Shown here piece after piece: positions 34,585 to 44,577 of a stretch of 64,000 nt of DNA. The DNA is from Brevibacterium sp. W7.2. Lineage in GTDB: Bacteria; Actinomycetota; Actinomycetes; Actinomycetales; Brevibacteriaceae. The position numbers and the translations under genes were made by a program. The notes below the pieces were generated by a model. The model searched no databases. It was not told the origin of the DNA and saw nothing but the letters and a program-made list of their open reading frames with translations. Each line of letters opens with the position of its first letter. The stretch's first letter is position 1. The DNA lies in assembly GCF_018137945.1 (NCBI RefSeq), contig NZ_CP073089.1, positions 2,108,001-2,172,000 on the forward strand. Reading direction: 5' to 3'.

Positions 34585-37530
34585 TCAGTCCTCGCCGATG
34601 ATGACGAACGAGGTCGGCAGCGCCTCCTGGGGCTTCTCGGCCGGCTTGTCCTTCTTCGCCGGGGCCTTGCGGCGCGGAGCGTCAGGCTCGGCGGCGACGG
34701 CGACCTTCGTCGTCGTGTCGGCGCCGATCATCAGCGGCATCTCCCCCGCAGGCTCGGCCTCCGGTGCGGAGTCGGTCGATGCGGTGGTCTCCGACGCCGA
34801 TTCGACGGGCAGCATCGGCTGCTCGTCGCCCGTGCTCGGCTTCTCGTCCTGAGCGGCGGTGTCGCTGTCGCCGCGGTCGGCCTCGGCGGACCGGTCGGCG
34901 TTCTTCGTCCGCTTGCGTCCGCGGGACTTCGCACGGCTCGGCTTCTCCTCGGGCGCGGTGTCGGCTGCACCCGTGTCGGTCTGTGCGTCCGCCGGCGCCT
35001 CGGCGTCGTCGTCCTTCTTCAGCGTCGCCTTCGCGATCGCTGCCACCGCGGAGCGCGAGGCGTCGTTGCCGACCGACTCGGACTGGGACTCCGACTCGCT
35101 GCCCTTCGACGACCGGCGCTTGCGATCGCGTTTGCCGTTGCCCGACGATTCGGAGTTCTGCGAGCGGCCGCCGCGATGGGACTTCGACCCGTCCTCCTCC
35201 GACCCGGGCAGGAGCAGCCCGCGTCCGGTGAGGTCGGCTCCGGCGGAGACCATCGATTCGGCGAGTCCGGTGCCGATGCGCTTGCGCGTCATCTGCACGA
35301 GACCGAGCGAAGTCACCTCGGCGACCTGATGCTTCGTCCGGTCACGGCCGAGGCACTCGACGAGCCGGCGGACGACGAGGTCGCGGTTCGACTCGAGGAC
35401 CATGTCGATGAAGTCGACGACGATGATGCCGCCGATGTCGCGCAGACGCAGCTGCCGGATGACCTCTTCGGCCGCTTCGAGGTTGTTCCGCGTCACGGTC
35501 TCCTCGAGGTTGCCGCCGGCACCGGTGAACTTGCCGGTGTTGACGTCGATGACGGTCATCGCCTCGGTGCGGTCGATGACGAGCGAGCCGCCCGAGGGCA
35601 GATTGACCTGGCGCTGCAGAGCCTTCTGGATCTGCTCCTCGATCCGGTAGTGGTCGAAGATCCCCTCGTCCTCGGAGTAGCGGTGCACCCGCTCGAGGAG
35701 GTCGGGGGCGACGGCCTCGACGTATTCGTGGATCGTGTTCCACGCTCCGTCGCCGTCGATGACGAGCGAATTGAAGTCCTCGTTGAAGACGTCGCGGATG
35801 ATCCGCACGATCATGTCCGGCTCGCTGTAGAGCAGCTGCGGGGCGAGGACCTTCGTCGACTTCGACTTCTTCTCGATCGTCTCCCAGCGCTTCGCGAGGC
35901 GCTCGACGTCGCGGCTGAGCTCCTTGTCCGTCGCGCCTTCGGCGGCGGTGCGGACGATGACGCCGTTGGAGTCGCCGACGAGCTCCTTGAGGAGCTTCTT
36001 CAGGCGGGCCCGTTCGACGTCGGGCAGCTTGCGGGAGATGCCGGTCATCGAGTTGCCGGGCACGTAGACGAGGAAGCGTCCGGGCAGGGAGATCTGGCTC
36101 GTCAGGCGGGCGCCCTTGTGGCCGACGGGGTCCTTCGTCACCTGGACGAGGACGGAGTCGCCGGGGCTGAGCGCGGCCTCGATGCGACGGGCCTTGCCGT
36201 CCATGCCGAGCGCGTCCCAGTTGACCTCACCGGCGTAGAGGACGGCGTTGCGGCCCTTGCCGATGTCGATGAAGGCGGCCTCCATGCTCGGCAGGACGTT
36301 CTGCACCTTGCCGAGGTAGACGTTGCCGATGAGGGAGGACTGCTGGCGGTTCTCCTTGAGGTAGTGCTCGACGGCGATGCCGTCCTCGACGACGACGAGC
36401 TGCGTCTGATCGCCGTTCTCGCGCACGAGCATCGTGCGGTCGACGGATTCGCGGCGGGCGAGGAACTCGGCCTCCGTGATGACCGGGCGGCGGCGGCCGG
36501 CCTCGCGGCCCTCCTTGCGGCGCTGGCGCTTGGCCTCGAGACGCGTCGAGCCCTTGAGCGAGGTCACCTCGTCGCTGTCGGAGCCGCGGGAACGCGAGCG
36601 GCGGCGCCGGCGGCGACGCGAACCGCCGTCCTCGTCGTCACCGTCGTCGTCGCCCTCGCTCGTCTTGTCGCGGGCGTCGTCGTCGGACTTCTTCTCCGCC
36701 TTGTCCCCGCGCCGGTTCGCGCGGGAGGGACGCTCATCGCCGTCTGCGGTCTCGGAGTCCTTGTCCGCCGGCTTCTCCGCAGGCTTCTCGCGGGTCTTCT
36801 CGCTGCGGGAGCTCTGCGCCTCGGACTCGTCATCGTCGCGGCTGCGCGAGCGGCGACCGCGTCCGCCGCGGCGGCGCCGCCGGCCTCCGCCCTCGTCGTC
36901 GCGGTCGTCACGGTCCTCGCGGTCGTCACGATCCTCGCGGTCGTCTGTGCGATCGTCACGATCCTCACGGTCGTCTGCGCGGTCGTCGGTCTCGTCCTCG
37001 TCGATGTCCTCATCGTCGAAGTCGTCGTCGATGCTCACCGCCTCGGCGAGTTCCGCCTTGGGCACCTGGAAGATCAGTCCGCCGTGCTGGGGCACCGCAG
37101 CGGCCGGACGACTCGCGGGTTCTGCGGGCGCGGGGGCGACCGGCGCGGCGAAGGGATTGCGGGGGTCGAAGGCCGGGGCCTGCGGCGGCTGCGGGGTCGA
37201 GTCGTCCTCGTCGTCCTCGGCGCTGGGGTCGAGTCCTTCGTCGGTCTCGCGGACGAACTGCTCGAAGACGAGTCCGCGGTTGGCGACGGCGTCGCGGGCC
37301 CGTTTGGGTCGACGGCGACCGCGCTCCCGGTCCTCGTCGTCGCGCTCTGGGCTCTCCCGCAGGGAGCCCGCGGCATCGGCGAGGTGGTCGAGCTCCTCGC
37401 GGACGCCGTCGTCGACCGTGTGCTCGGTGCCCTTGGCGGCGGCCGCATTGGCCTGCAGATCGGCGAGATCGGCGAGGATGCCCTCGGTGGGATCGGCTGT
37501 GCCGTTGCTGTCGTTCGTGGAATCGCTCAT
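34585..37530 (-). CDS. rne: Ribonuclease E/G
   Basis: A 981-aa endoribonuclease in three parts. Residues 1-~345 form a disordered N-terminal extension with dense Arg/Asp/Glu tracts (DDREDRDDRTDDREDRDDRE). The conserved core follows: S1 domain (SLIGNVYLGKVQNVLPSMEAAF), then the DNase I-like catalytic domain with TEAMTVIDVNTGKFTG and GGIIVVDFIDM, whose aspartates bind Mg2+. The C-terminal ~240 residues are again low-complexity. Actinobacterial RNase E carries its disordered scaffold on both sides, as here. Start ATG 37530 has AGGAG. It processes rRNA and mRNA. Confidence 0.94.
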   Translation of the reverse strand: MSDSTNDSNGTADPTEGILADLADLQANAAAAKGTEHTVDDGVREELDHLADAAGSLRESPERDDEDRERGRRRPKRARDAVANRGLVFEQFVRETDEGLDPSAEDDEDDSTPQPPQAPAFDPRNPFAAPVAPAPAEPASRPAAAVPQHGGLIFQVPKAELAEAVSIDDDFDDEDIDEDETDDRADDREDRDDRTDDREDRDDREDRDDRDDEGGGRRRRRGGRGRRSRSRDDDESEAQSSRSEKTREKPAEKPADKDSETADGDERPSRANRRGDKAEKKSDDDARDKTSEGDDDGDDEDGGSRRRRRRRSRSRGSDSDEVTSLKGSTRLEAKRQRRKEGREAGRRRPVITEAEFLARRESVDRTMLVRENGDQTQLVVVEDGIAVEHYLKENRQQSSLIGNVYLGKVQNVLPSMEAAFIDIGKGRNAVLYAGEVNWDALGMDGKARRIEAALSPGDSVLVQVTKDPVGHKGARLTSQISLPGRFLVYVPGNSMTGISRKLPDVERARLKKLLKELVGDSNGVIVRTAAEGATDKELSRDVERLAKRWETIEKKSKSTKVLAPQLLYSEPDMIVRIIRDVFNEDFNSLVIDGDGAWNTIHEYVEAVAPDLLERVHRYSEDEGIFDHYRIEEQIQKALQRQVNLPSGGSLVIDRTEAMTVIDVNTGKFTGAGGNLEETVTRNNLEAAEEVIRQLRLRDIGGIIVVDFIDMVLESNRDLVVRRLVECLGRDRTKHQVAEVTSLGLVQMTRKRIGTGLAESMVSAGADLTGRGLLLPGSEEDGSKSHRGGRSQNSESSGNGKRDRKRRSSKGSESESQSESVGNDASRSAVAAIAKATLKKDDDAEAPADAQTDTGAADTAPEEKPSRAKSRGRKRTKNADRSAEADRGDSDTAAQDEKPSTGDEQPMLPVESASETTASTDSAPEAEPAGEMPLMIGADTTTKVAVAAEPDAPRRKAPAKKDKPAEKPQEALPTSFVIIGED

Positions 37531-37830
37531 ATTCACTCCTACCGGAGCCTCCGCTCACACCATACGGATCTCCGGTGTCCTGCATGGTCCCCGTGGGACC
37601 GAAACCTGTGGATGGCGTCTTCGGCTCGCGCTCAGCGCGTAGGCCGTCGATGCTGCCTCTTCTTCGTGTCGACCTGCGAGGCCGTTCCCTCGACTCGGTG
37701 GAGGCACTTCTCCTGCCCGGTGTGGGAGCAGGTATCCGTCGCATCATTATGTCACAGATCTGCTGTCCGACCGCTGAGACCGGGCCCGCCGGGTTTGCCG
37801 CATGCCCCGCGGGCAGGCATCCTTAGGAGT
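37531..37830. other. Intergenic region between rne and the VKOR gene
   Basis: Three hundred bases separate divergent rne and VKOR genes. No coding sequence stands out in any frame. On the minus strand CATAAT (37751-37746) and, nearer rne, TATGGT could be -10 elements for rne, but neither has a good -35. The VKOR gene has GGAG only a base from its GTG, too close for a normal ribosome site, so it may be leaderless or start differently. The long rne leader is typical of genes whose product autoregulates its own mRNA. Confidence 0.4.
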
Positions 37831-38493
37831 GTGAACACGGCACCCGCGCTTGCAGACGACGACCTCGACGATGCCATCGACGCGCCTCCGCGGAAGCGTC
37901 CGTGGGTGCTGCGCCCGACGGCGATGGGCGTCTTCCTCATCGTCACCTCGGTGATCGGCTTCATCTCCTCCTTCGCCCTGTCGGTGGAGAAGTACGAGAA
38001 GCTCGAGAACCCCGACGCCGTCCTCTCGTGCGACCTCAACCCGTTCTTCTCGTGCGGATCGGTCATGGAGTATCCGCAGAGCCAGCTCTTCGGCTTCCCC
38101 AATCAGCTCCTCGGAGTGGCGGCATTCATTGTCCCGCTGCTCATCGGCGTCCTCCTCGTCGCCCGCACGAAGCTGCCCGGCTGGATCATGATCGGCCTCA
38201 ACATCGGCCTCGCCCTCGGCGTCGTCCTCGTCATGTTCCTCTACTACACGTCGATCTACGTCATCGGCGTCGGCTGCCCGTGGTGCATGGTCGTGTGGAC
38301 GATGACGATCCCGATGTTCTGCGCGGTCACCGCCCACAACGCGCTCGCGGGGAACTTCGGCCGCGGGGTCCGCGACAGCGCCGTGGTCACGGTGCTCGCC
38401 CGGGAGAACGTCGCGATCGCCGTCGTCTGGCTGCTCATCATCGCCACGACCATCGTCGTCCAGTTCTGGAACTTCTTCGCGACCCTCTTCTGA
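37831..38493 (+). CDS. Vitamin K epoxide reductase (VKOR) family protein
   Basis: A 220-aa membrane protein with five helices. The two VKOR cysteine pairs are visible: a loop pair in LSCDLNPFFSCGSVM and the active-site CxxC in GVGCPWCMVVWT. In actinobacteria VKOR replaces DsbB, reoxidising DsbA-like partners for periplasmic disulfide formation. Start taken at GTG 37831 (VNTAPALADDD); the frame is open far upstream but that part is antisense to rne. Directly after its TGA comes a degenerate 14-bp tandem repeat. Confidence 0.88.
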   Translation: MNTAPALADDDLDDAIDAPPRKRPWVLRPTAMGVFLIVTSVIGFISSFALSVEKYEKLENPDAVLSCDLNPFFSCGSVMEYPQSQLFGFPNQLLGVAAFIVPLLIGVLLVARTKLPGWIMIGLNIGLALGVVLVMFLYYTSIYVIGVGCPWCMVVWTMTIPMFCAVTAHNALAGNFGRGVRDSAVVTVLARENVAIAVVWLLIIATTIVVQFWNFFATLF

Positions 38494-38587
38494 GACTCCC
38501 GACCTGAGACGCCCGAACTCAGACTCCCGTCCTAGACGCCCGTCTTGAGGCTCCAGGCCGGAGATCCCCGTCCTCAGACTCCCGTCC
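38491..38587 (+). repeat. Degenerate 14-bp tandem repeat starting at the VKOR stop codon
   Basis: Seven units of about TCAGACTCCCGTCC (starts 38491, 38505, 38519, 38533, 38546, 38560, 38574; the fourth is 13 bp). Units 3 and 7 are identical. The first unit begins exactly with the VKOR TGA, and most units begin TGA, TAG or TCA. It ends 22 bp before the terminator stem. Confidence 0.85.
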
Positions 38588-38608
38588 GCCGCACGCGGAC
38601 GACGGCAG

Positions 38609-38653
38609 AGACACGTGGTGCCCCGCAGATCATCTGCGGGGCACCACGTGTCT
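38609..38653. terminator. Bidirectional terminator between VKOR gene and ndk
   Basis: A 45-base nearly perfect palindrome: 22-bp arms (38609-38630 and 38632-38653; core GTGGTGCCCCGCAG / CTGCGGGGCACCAC) with a single central base, so the real loop is a few bases. It is 17 bp beyond the ndk stop and serves both converging genes. Confidence 0.75.
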
Positions 38654-38669
38654 GTGCGGATGGGCGACC

Positions 38670-39083
38670 TCAGTTGGGGAACCAGATGCCGATCTCGCGC
38701 TCGGCCGATTCGGGTGAGTCGGAGCCGTGGACGAGGTTCTTCTGCACCTTCTCGCCCCAGTCGCGGCCGAAGTCGCCGCGGATCGTGCCCGGGGCGGCCG
38801 TCGTCGGGTCGGTGGCGCCGGCCAGCGAGCGGAAGCCGGGGATGACGCCCTCACCGGAGGCGATGATCGAGACGATCGGGCCCTCCGACATGAAGTCGAC
38901 GAGCGGCTGGTAGAACGGCTTGCCCTCGTGCTCGGCGTAGTGCGCCGCGAGCTCCGCCGGGGTGGCCGTGCGCAGGCTCAGAGCGTCGATCGTGTAGCCC
39001 TTGGCCTCGATGCGGCCGACGATCTGACCGATGAGGCCGCGGGCGACGCCGTCGGGCTTGATGAGGATGAGGGTGCGTTCCAT
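38670..39083 (-). CDS. ndk: Nucleoside diphosphate kinase
   Basis: A 137-aa enzyme transferring gamma-phosphate among nucleotides. The start [20 protein letters not shown] and the active-site histidine motif [16 protein letters not shown] are standard, and the length is normal. It follows the DUF4233 gene by 55 bp in the conserved folC-DUF4233-ndk order. Confidence 0.97.
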   Translation of the reverse strand: MERTLILIKPDGVARGLIGQIVGRIEAKGYTIDALSLRTATPAELAAHYAEHEGKPFYQPLVDFMSEGPIVSIIASGEGVIPGFRSLAGATDPTTAAPGTIRGDFGRDWGEKVQKNLVHGSDSPESAEREIGIWFPN

Positions 39084-39138
39084 TCGGGTCCTTCCGTAGA
39101 GTTCGTCGATGGACAGTGTACCCGGGGCACACGGGCGG

Positions 39139-39504
39139 TCAGGACCGCTCGGCGACCTCTCGATCGATGCGGGCCGCCCAGTAGACGGCGACGACCCACA
39201 GGGCGATGAAGATCGCGGCGATGAAGAACATCGGCGGGAGGATGAAGCCGGTGGCGAGCAGCAGCACCTGCGTGATCCAGCCGAGGACGACGCCGGGTCG
39301 CTTCTGTCCGATGCGCCGCGGCAAGAGGATCGTCGCGACGATCGCGACCACCGCGATGACCGAGGCGCCGATGAGGAGCTGGGAGAGCTCGAGGGTGCCG
39401 TTGGTCTTCACCGTCAGCCCGTACGCCGCGAGCGCCGCGAAGTAGACGACGACGAGTTCGCAGATGAGGATCGACCCGGCGAGGACGGGGTACTTCGACT
39501 TCAT
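39139..39504 (-). CDS. DUF4233 family membrane protein
   Basis: A 121-aa protein with four predicted helices. It starts [27 protein letters not shown] in parts and includes [28 protein letters not shown] near the end, matching DUF4233, a family restricted to actinobacteria and nearly always placed between folC and ndk. Function unknown. Its ATG overlaps the folC stop (ATGA). Confidence 0.88.
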   Translation of the reverse strand: MKSKYPVLAGSILICELVVVYFAALAAYGLTVKTNGTLELSQLLIGASVIAVVAIVATILLPRRIGQKRPGVVLGWITQVLLLATGFILPPMFFIAAIFIALWVVAVYWAARIDREVAERS

Positions 39505-40871
39505 GCCTCGTCCCCCCGGCCGAGCAGCACACGCGCCTCGGCGACGGTGTAGAGGGAGCCGGTGACGATGACCCCGGGCCGCTGTGCACCGCTGCCCTCG
39601 ACGAGGTCGAAGGCCGTCATCAGCGCCGCGTTGAGGTCGGGGGCCACGGTCACCGCGTCCTCGTCGACCCATTCCCGGGCCGCCTCGGCGAGCGTCTCCG
39701 CGTCGAGCGCGCGGTCGCTGACCGGGGCGGTGACGACGAAGGCGTCGGCGGTGCGGTGGAGTTCGTCGAGGACGCCGTGGACGTCCTTGTCGGCGAGCAT
39801 GCCGATGACGATGACGGTGAAGTCGAAGTCGAACGCCTCGGTGATGGTGTCGGCGAGGACGCGGGCGGCGTCGGGATTGTGCGCCCCGTCGACGACGACG
39901 GCGGGACCGGTGCGGACGAGTTCGGCGCGTCCCGGCGAGGTCACGCGGGACAGGCCATCGGCGACCGTGTCCCGGTCGAGCGGCTTGTCCTCGTCGCCGA
40001 GGAAGGTCTCCGCGGCGACGATCGCGACGGCCGCGTTGTGCGCCTGATGCTCGCCGTGGAGGGGAAGGAACAGGTCGGTGTAGACGTCCCGGATCCCCTG
40101 GACGGCGATGAGCTGTCCGTCCACGGCCCGCTGCCGGTCGATCAGGCGGAAGCTGCGGTCCTCGACGAGCGCGGGCACCTCACGGCGGGCCACCTCGGCG
40201 TCGAGGGCGGTGAGCGCCTCGTCCTCCTGTGCCGCGATGATCGCCACCGGCTCCGGGGCCGGGGTCGGGTCGATGGTGCGGTTGAGGATCCCCGCCTTGG
40301 TCTGCGCGATCGCGGTGAGGGTGTCGCCGAGGTAGGCCTGATGGTCGAGGCCGATGCGGGTGAACACGCACACCTCGGCGTCGGCGACGTTCGTCGAGTC
40401 CCATTCCCCGCCCATCCCCACCTCGGCGACGACGACGTCGACGGGAGCGTCGGCGAAGATCGCGAAAGCGAGGACGGTGAGGACCTCGAAGTACGTGAGC
40501 TTGGGGCGACCGGAGTCGACGAGCTCGGCGTCGACGATGTCGAGGTACGGGGCGATCTCGTCGAAGATCCGCACGAACGTCTCCGCGTCGACGGGCTGCC
40601 CGTCGACGGACACGCGTTCGGTGACCGAGTGGAGGTGGGGGCTGGTGAACCGTCCGACCCGCAGATCGTGGGCGGAGATGATCGCGTCGATCATCCGCGC
40701 CGTCGACGTCTTCCCGTTCGTCCCCGTCACCGTGATGACGGGTGCGGCCCGGTGGATGTCGCCGAGGAGCTCGACGGCCCGGCGGGTCGCGTCGAGGCGG
40801 ACCTCGACGGCGGCCTCCCCCGCCCGGGTGAGCAGGGTGGCATAGACCCGGGTGAGGTCGTCGGCACTCAT
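39501..40871 (-). CDS. folC: Folylpolyglutamate synthase / dihydrofolate synthase
   Basis: A 456-aa Mur-ligase-like enzyme adding glutamate to folates. ATP loop [14 protein letters not shown] near residue 47, then [13 protein letters not shown], the [14 protein letters not shown]g-binding segment and the C-terminal [15 protein letters not shown]. It overlaps ileS upstream by four bases and the DUF4233 gene downstream by four, forming one unit with them. Confidence 0.95.
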   Translation of the reverse strand: MSADDLTRVYATLLTRAGEAAVEVRLDATRRAVELLGDIHRAAPVITVTGTNGKTSTARMIDAIISAHDLRVGRFTSPHLHSVTERVSVDGQPVDAETFVRIFDEIAPYLDIVDAELVDSGRPKLTYFEVLTVLAFAIFADAPVDVVVAEVGMGGEWDSTNVADAEVCVFTRIGLDHQAYLGDTLTAIAQTKAGILNRTIDPTPAPEPVAIIAAQEDEALTALDAEVARREVPALVEDRSFRLIDRQRAVDGQLIAVQGIRDVYTDLFLPLHGEHQAHNAAVAIVAAETFLGDEDKPLDRDTVADGLSRVTSPGRAELVRTGPAVVVDGAHNPDAARVLADTITEAFDFDFTVIVIGMLADKDVHGVLDELHRTADAFVVTAPVSDRALDAETLAEAAREWVDEDAVTVAPDLNAALMTAFDLVEGSGAQRPGVIVTGSLYTVAEARVLLGRGDEA

Positions 40872-43800
40872 GCCCTCACCACCGAGATCCGGGTGCCCGC
40901 AGGCAGCTCTTCGGGGGTGAAGACCTCGGCGGACTCGGCGACGGGAGCGAAGTCGAGTCCCGTCGCCAGGGTCTCGGTGCTGATGAGGTCCCGGTGCGTG
41001 CCGAGCGCCTCGGTGACGGCCTCATCGGCCTCGATGACGACGGTGATGCGGTCGGCGACGTGGAGGTCGAGCTGCTTGCGGATGCCCTGGATCGCCCGCA
41101 CGGTGTCCCGGGCCACGCCCTCGGCTTCGAGGTCCGGGGTGACCCGGGTGTCGAGCGCGAGGAACCCGGAGTCGAGGGCGGCGAGCTCCATGCCGTCGGT
41201 GCCGGACTCGGCGACGGACTCGAGCGTGTACTCGCCGTCGACGAGCTCGACGCCGCCGCTGGTCACGGTGCCGTCAGCGGCGACCGACCAGTCACCGGTC
41301 TTCGAGCCCCTGATCGCCGCCTGCACCTGCTTGCCCAGTCGCGGACCGGCGGCACGGGCGTTGACGACGAGGTTCTGGGTGAGCGAGAAGCCCGCGTCCT
41401 CGGCGGCGGCGAGATCGAGGGCCTCGACCTCGCGGACGTTGAGCTCATCGGCGATGATGTCGGTGAACTCGCGGCTCAGCGGGGTGCTGCCGGCGACGAC
41501 GAGGCGGCTGAGCGGAAGGCGCACCCGCAGCCGGTTGGCCTTGCGCACCGAAGAGGCCGTCGAGCTGATGTCGCGGGTGAGGTCCATCGCCGCGACGAGG
41601 TCGGGGTCGGCCGGGAACTCCGCGGCATCCGGGTAGTCCTCGAGGTGGACCGACCGGTGCCCGGTGAGCCCGCGGTAGATCTCCTCGACCGTGAACGGCA
41701 GCAGCGGGGCGGCGACCCGGGCGAAGGTCTCGAGGCACGTGTAGAGGACGTCGAAGGTCTCGTGAGTCTCCGCGCTGCCGTCCCAGAAGCGCCGGCGCGA
41801 GCGGCGGACGTACCAGTTCGTCAGCATGTCGAGGTAGCTGCGGACGATCTCGCAGGCCGCCCAGATGTCGAAGTCGTCCATCGCCGCGGCGAAGTCGACG
41901 ATGAGGTCGTGCGTCTTCGCGAGCAGGTAGCGGTCGAGGACCTGGGAGGAGTCGAACCGCTTGGACGCCCGGTATCCGGTCACCGCCTCGGCGTCGTCGG
42001 TCCCTGCCGCCGGGTCCGCGGTGTTCGAGTACGTCGCGAAGAACTGCCACGTGTTCCACAGCGGAAGCACGACCTGGCGGACCGCGTCGCGGATGCCCTG
42101 TTCGGTGACGACCAGGTTGCCGCCGCGCAGGATCGACGAGGCCATGAGGAACCAGCGCATCGCGTCCGAGCCGTCGCGGTCGAAGACCTCGTTGACGTCG
42201 GGGTAGTTGCGCAGGGACTTCGACATCTTCTGCCCGTCGGAGCCGAGGACGATGCCGTGGGAGATGCAGTTGAGGAACGCCGGGCGGTCGAAGATCGCGG
42301 TGGCGAGGACGTGGAGGAGGTAGAACCAGCCGCGCGTCTGCCCGATGTACTCGACGATGAAGTCGGCCGGGAAGTGGTTGTCGAACCATGCGGCGTTCTC
42401 GAACGGGTAGTGGACCTGGGCGTAGCTCATCGACCCCGAGTCGAACCACACGTCGAAGATCTCCGGGATCCGGCGCATCGTCGACTTCCCCGTCGGGTCG
42501 TCGGGGTTGGGACGGGTGAGGTCGTCGACCCACGGACGGTGGAGGTCGACCTCGCCGCGGTCGTTGACCGGCAGACGGCCGAAGTCGGCTTCGATCTCGG
42601 CCAGCGACCCGTAGACGTCGGTGCGCGGGTAGGTCGGGTCGTCGGAGATCCACACCGGGATCGGCGAGCCCCAGAACCGGTTGCGCGAGATCGACCAGTC
42701 GCGGGCGTTCTCGAGCCACTTGCCGAACTGTCCGTCCTTGACGTTGTCGGGCACCCAGTTGATCTGCTCGTTGAGTTCGACCATCCGGTCCTTGAACTCG
42801 GTGACGCGGACGAACCACGAGGACACCGCGCGGTAGATGAGCGGGTTGCGGCAGCGCCAGCAGTGCGGGTACGAGTGCTCGTAGGACTCGTGGCGCACGA
42901 GCAGGGCATGGCGATCGGCCAGCGGTCCCGTGTGGTCGCGCAGATCCCGGATGATCGGCCGGTTGGCGTCGAAGACCTGCTCGCCGGCGTAGTCGGGCAC
43001 AGTGGCGTCGAAGAGGCCGGCGTCGTCGACGGGGCGGACGGCGGTGATCCCGAAGGCGTCGGTGAGCTCCTTGTCCTCCTCACCGAAAGCCGGAGCCTGG
43101 TGGACGATGCCGGTGCCGTCCTCGGTGGTGACGAAGTCCGCGGGCAGGATCGTGTGCATGCGCTGCCCGAACTCGTCCTGGCGTCCCTCGAAGTAGGGGA
43201 ACGGCGGCTCGTAGGAGCGTCCGACGATCTCGCTGCCGGGGAACGTCCGCAGCACCTCGGGGTTCTCCCCGAGTTCACGGGCGTAGGCGCCGAGGCGCGC
43301 CTCGGCGAGGATGAGGGTTTTGCCCTGGAGTTCGGGGGCTCCGTCGGGACCGGGGACGACCGCGACGAGCGGGATCTCCGGGTTGACGGCCACGGCCTGG
43401 TTCGACGGCACCGTCCACGGAGTCGTCGTCCAGATGAGGACCCATTCGTCGGCATCGGTGAGCTTGTAGCCGATCGTCACGGCCGGGTCCTGGCGCATCT
43501 TGTAGACGTCGTCGTCCATGCGCAGCTCATGGCTCGACAGCGGGGTCTGGTCCTTCCAGCAGTAGGGCAGGACGCGGTAGCCCTCGTAGACCAGGCCCTT
43601 GTCCCACAGTTGCTTGAACGCCCAGATGACGCTTTCCATGTACTCGACGTTGAGCGTCTTGTAGTCGTTCTCGAAGTCGACCCACCGGCCCTGCCGGGTG
43701 ACGTACTCCTCCCACTCCTGCGTGTACCGCAGCACCGATGACCGGCACGCGTCGTTGAAGGCGGCCAGTCCCATGCGGCCGATCTCGGACTTGTCGGTGA

Positions 43801-44149
43801 TGCCGAGCTGGCGCTCGGCTTCGAGTTCGGCCGGCAGCCCGTGGGTGTCCCAGCCGAAGCGGCGGTCGACCTTCTTGCCCTGCATCGTCTGGTAGCGCGG
43901 GACGACGTCCTTGACGTAGCCGGTGAGGAGGTGACCGTAGTGCGGGAGGCCGTTGGCGAAGGGCGGGCCGTCGTAGAAGACGAATTCGTTCGACCCGTTC
44001 TCACCGGGGTCGCGTTCGGCGATCGACGCGGCGAAGGTGTCGTCCTGCTTCCAGTACTCGAGCACCGCGCGCTCGATCTCGGGGAAGTTCGGCGAGGCGC
44101 TGAGGCCGAAGGCCGAGGTCGACACCTTGGGATAGAGGGGTTGCGTCAT
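40868..44149 (-). CDS. ileS: Isoleucyl-tRNA synthetase
   Basis: A 1093-aa class I synthetase of the long type. HIGH-like motif HYGH lies in [16 protein letters not shown] near residue 70, KMSKS in [14 protein letters not shown], with the CP1 editing domain between and a tRNA-binding C-terminal domain after. ATG 44149 is preceded by GAAGGA. A T-box lies directly upstream, so translation should respond to uncharged tRNA-Ile. It heads the ileS-folC-DUF4233 unit. Confidence 0.96.
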   Translation of the reverse strand: MTQPLYPKVSTSAFGLSASPNFPEIERAVLEYWKQDDTFAASIAERDPGENGSNEFVFYDGPPFANGLPHYGHLLTGYVKDVVPRYQTMQGKKVDRRFGWDTHGLPAELEAERQLGITDKSEIGRMGLAAFNDACRSSVLRYTQEWEEYVTRQGRWVDFENDYKTLNVEYMESVIWAFKQLWDKGLVYEGYRVLPYCWKDQTPLSSHELRMDDDVYKMRQDPAVTIGYKLTDADEWVLIWTTTPWTVPSNQAVAVNPEIPLVAVVPGPDGAPELQGKTLILAEARLGAYARELGENPEVLRTFPGSEIVGRSYEPPFPYFEGRQDEFGQRMHTILPADFVTTEDGTGIVHQAPAFGEEDKELTDAFGITAVRPVDDAGLFDATVPDYAGEQVFDANRPIIRDLRDHTGPLADRHALLVRHESYEHSYPHCWRCRNPLIYRAVSSWFVRVTEFKDRMVELNEQINWVPDNVKDGQFGKWLENARDWSISRNRFWGSPIPVWISDDPTYPRTDVYGSLAEIEADFGRLPVNDRGEVDLHRPWVDDLTRPNPDDPTGKSTMRRIPEIFDVWFDSGSMSYAQVHYPFENAAWFDNHFPADFIVEYIGQTRGWFYLLHVLATAIFDRPAFLNCISHGIVLGSDGQKMSKSLRNYPDVNEVFDRDGSDAMRWFLMASSILRGGNLVVTEQGIRDAVRQVVLPLWNTWQFFATYSNTADPAAGTDDAEAVTGYRASKRFDSSQVLDRYLLAKTHDLIVDFAAAMDDFDIWAACEIVRSYLDMLTNWYVRRSRRRFWDGSAETHETFDVLYTCLETFARVAAPLLPFTVEEIYRGLTGHRSVHLEDYPDAAEFPADPDLVAAMDLTRDISSTASSVRKANRLRVRLPLSRLVVAGSTPLSREFTDIIADELNVREVEALDLAAAEDAGFSLTQNLVVNARAAGPRLGKQVQAAIRGSKTGDWSVAADGTVTSGGVELVDGEYTLESVAESGTDGMELAALDSGFLALDTRVTPDLEAEGVARDTVRAIQGIRKQLDLHVADRITVVIEADEAVTEALGTHRDLISTETLATGLDFAPVAESAEVFTPEELPAGTRISVVRA

Positions 44150-44325
44150 GAGCGTCCTTCACGGTAGCTGCGGTCACTGGCCGCGAGGACGACATTGCTG
44201 CCGCGGTACCACCCCGCTTATCCGCCGTCAGGCCGCAGTGCCGACCGGCACGGTACCTCAGCGACGGATCGCTCATTGATGCGGACGATGACGGGTCCGA
44301 CCGTCCGGTTCTAGTGGGCATCCCA
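44150..44325 (-). promoter_or_regulatory. T-box riboswitch of ileS (translational type)
   Basis: The minus-strand leader carries GGGGTGGTACCGCGG (44215-44201), the T-box consensus whose TGGT pairs with the tRNA acceptor end; the fourth T fits the A discriminator of tRNA-Ile. Upstream, a short hairpin (CGGAC...GTCCG) holds a candidate ATC isoleucine specifier at 44289-44287, resembling the ultrashort Stem I of actinobacterial ileS T-boxes. After the T-box there is no U-run but the ileS ribosome site (GAAGGA) 46-50 bases on, so control is by ribosome access. Uncharged tRNA would free the site. Confidence 0.85.
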
Positions 44326-44505
44326 TCCCGCCGAGGTGGTCGGCTGTGGATCGGTCATGCTGTTCTTCCGGATGCTCCCCGGTGATGGCCGGATCGACGC
44401 GTCCTCAATTCTATACCCGCGGGCCGCGCCCACACCAGTCACCCTGGGCGCTGTCGAACGGTCACTCCTGCAGGGGTTTCGCAGGTGCGTGTCCGGTGTC
44501 GGCGA
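44326..44505. other. ileS upstream region
   Basis: No gene seen. On the minus strand TATAGAAT (44415-44408) is a strong -10-like sequence that would give an ileS leader of ~250 bases including the T-box; no clear -35 is found at the right distance. Confidence 0.4.
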
Positions 44506-44577
44506 GCGGCTCAGAGGCCGTGGTGGCGGGCGGTTCAGCGCCCCTGGTGGCGAGTCGCTCAGAGCCCTTGGTGGCGG
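44506..44577 (-). repeat. 24-bp tandem repeat spanning the SDR stop codon
   Basis: Three 24-bp units (44506-44529, 44530-44553, 44554-44577; core CGCTCAGAGCCCTTGGTGGCG). The last unit on the plus strand contains the SDR stop. Read on the minus strand each unit is eight codons, x-Ala/Thr-Arg-His-x-Gly-x-stop: the gene's last residues and stop are repeated twice more downstream in frame. Confidence 0.88.

Noticed and set aside
35176-37830. Upstream extension of the VKOR frame by ~885 codons
   Set aside because: It is antisense to rne and shows no family resemblance; the VKOR domain begins after 37831.
38491-38587. CRISPR-like or iteron array
   Set aside because: Continuous 14-bp units without spacers and no replication gene nearby.
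40994-43741. 915-codon open frame antisense to ileS
   Set aside because: Gly/Arg/Asp/Val-rich shadow of ileS, no ribosome site or domain; expected in high-GC DNA where stops are rare.
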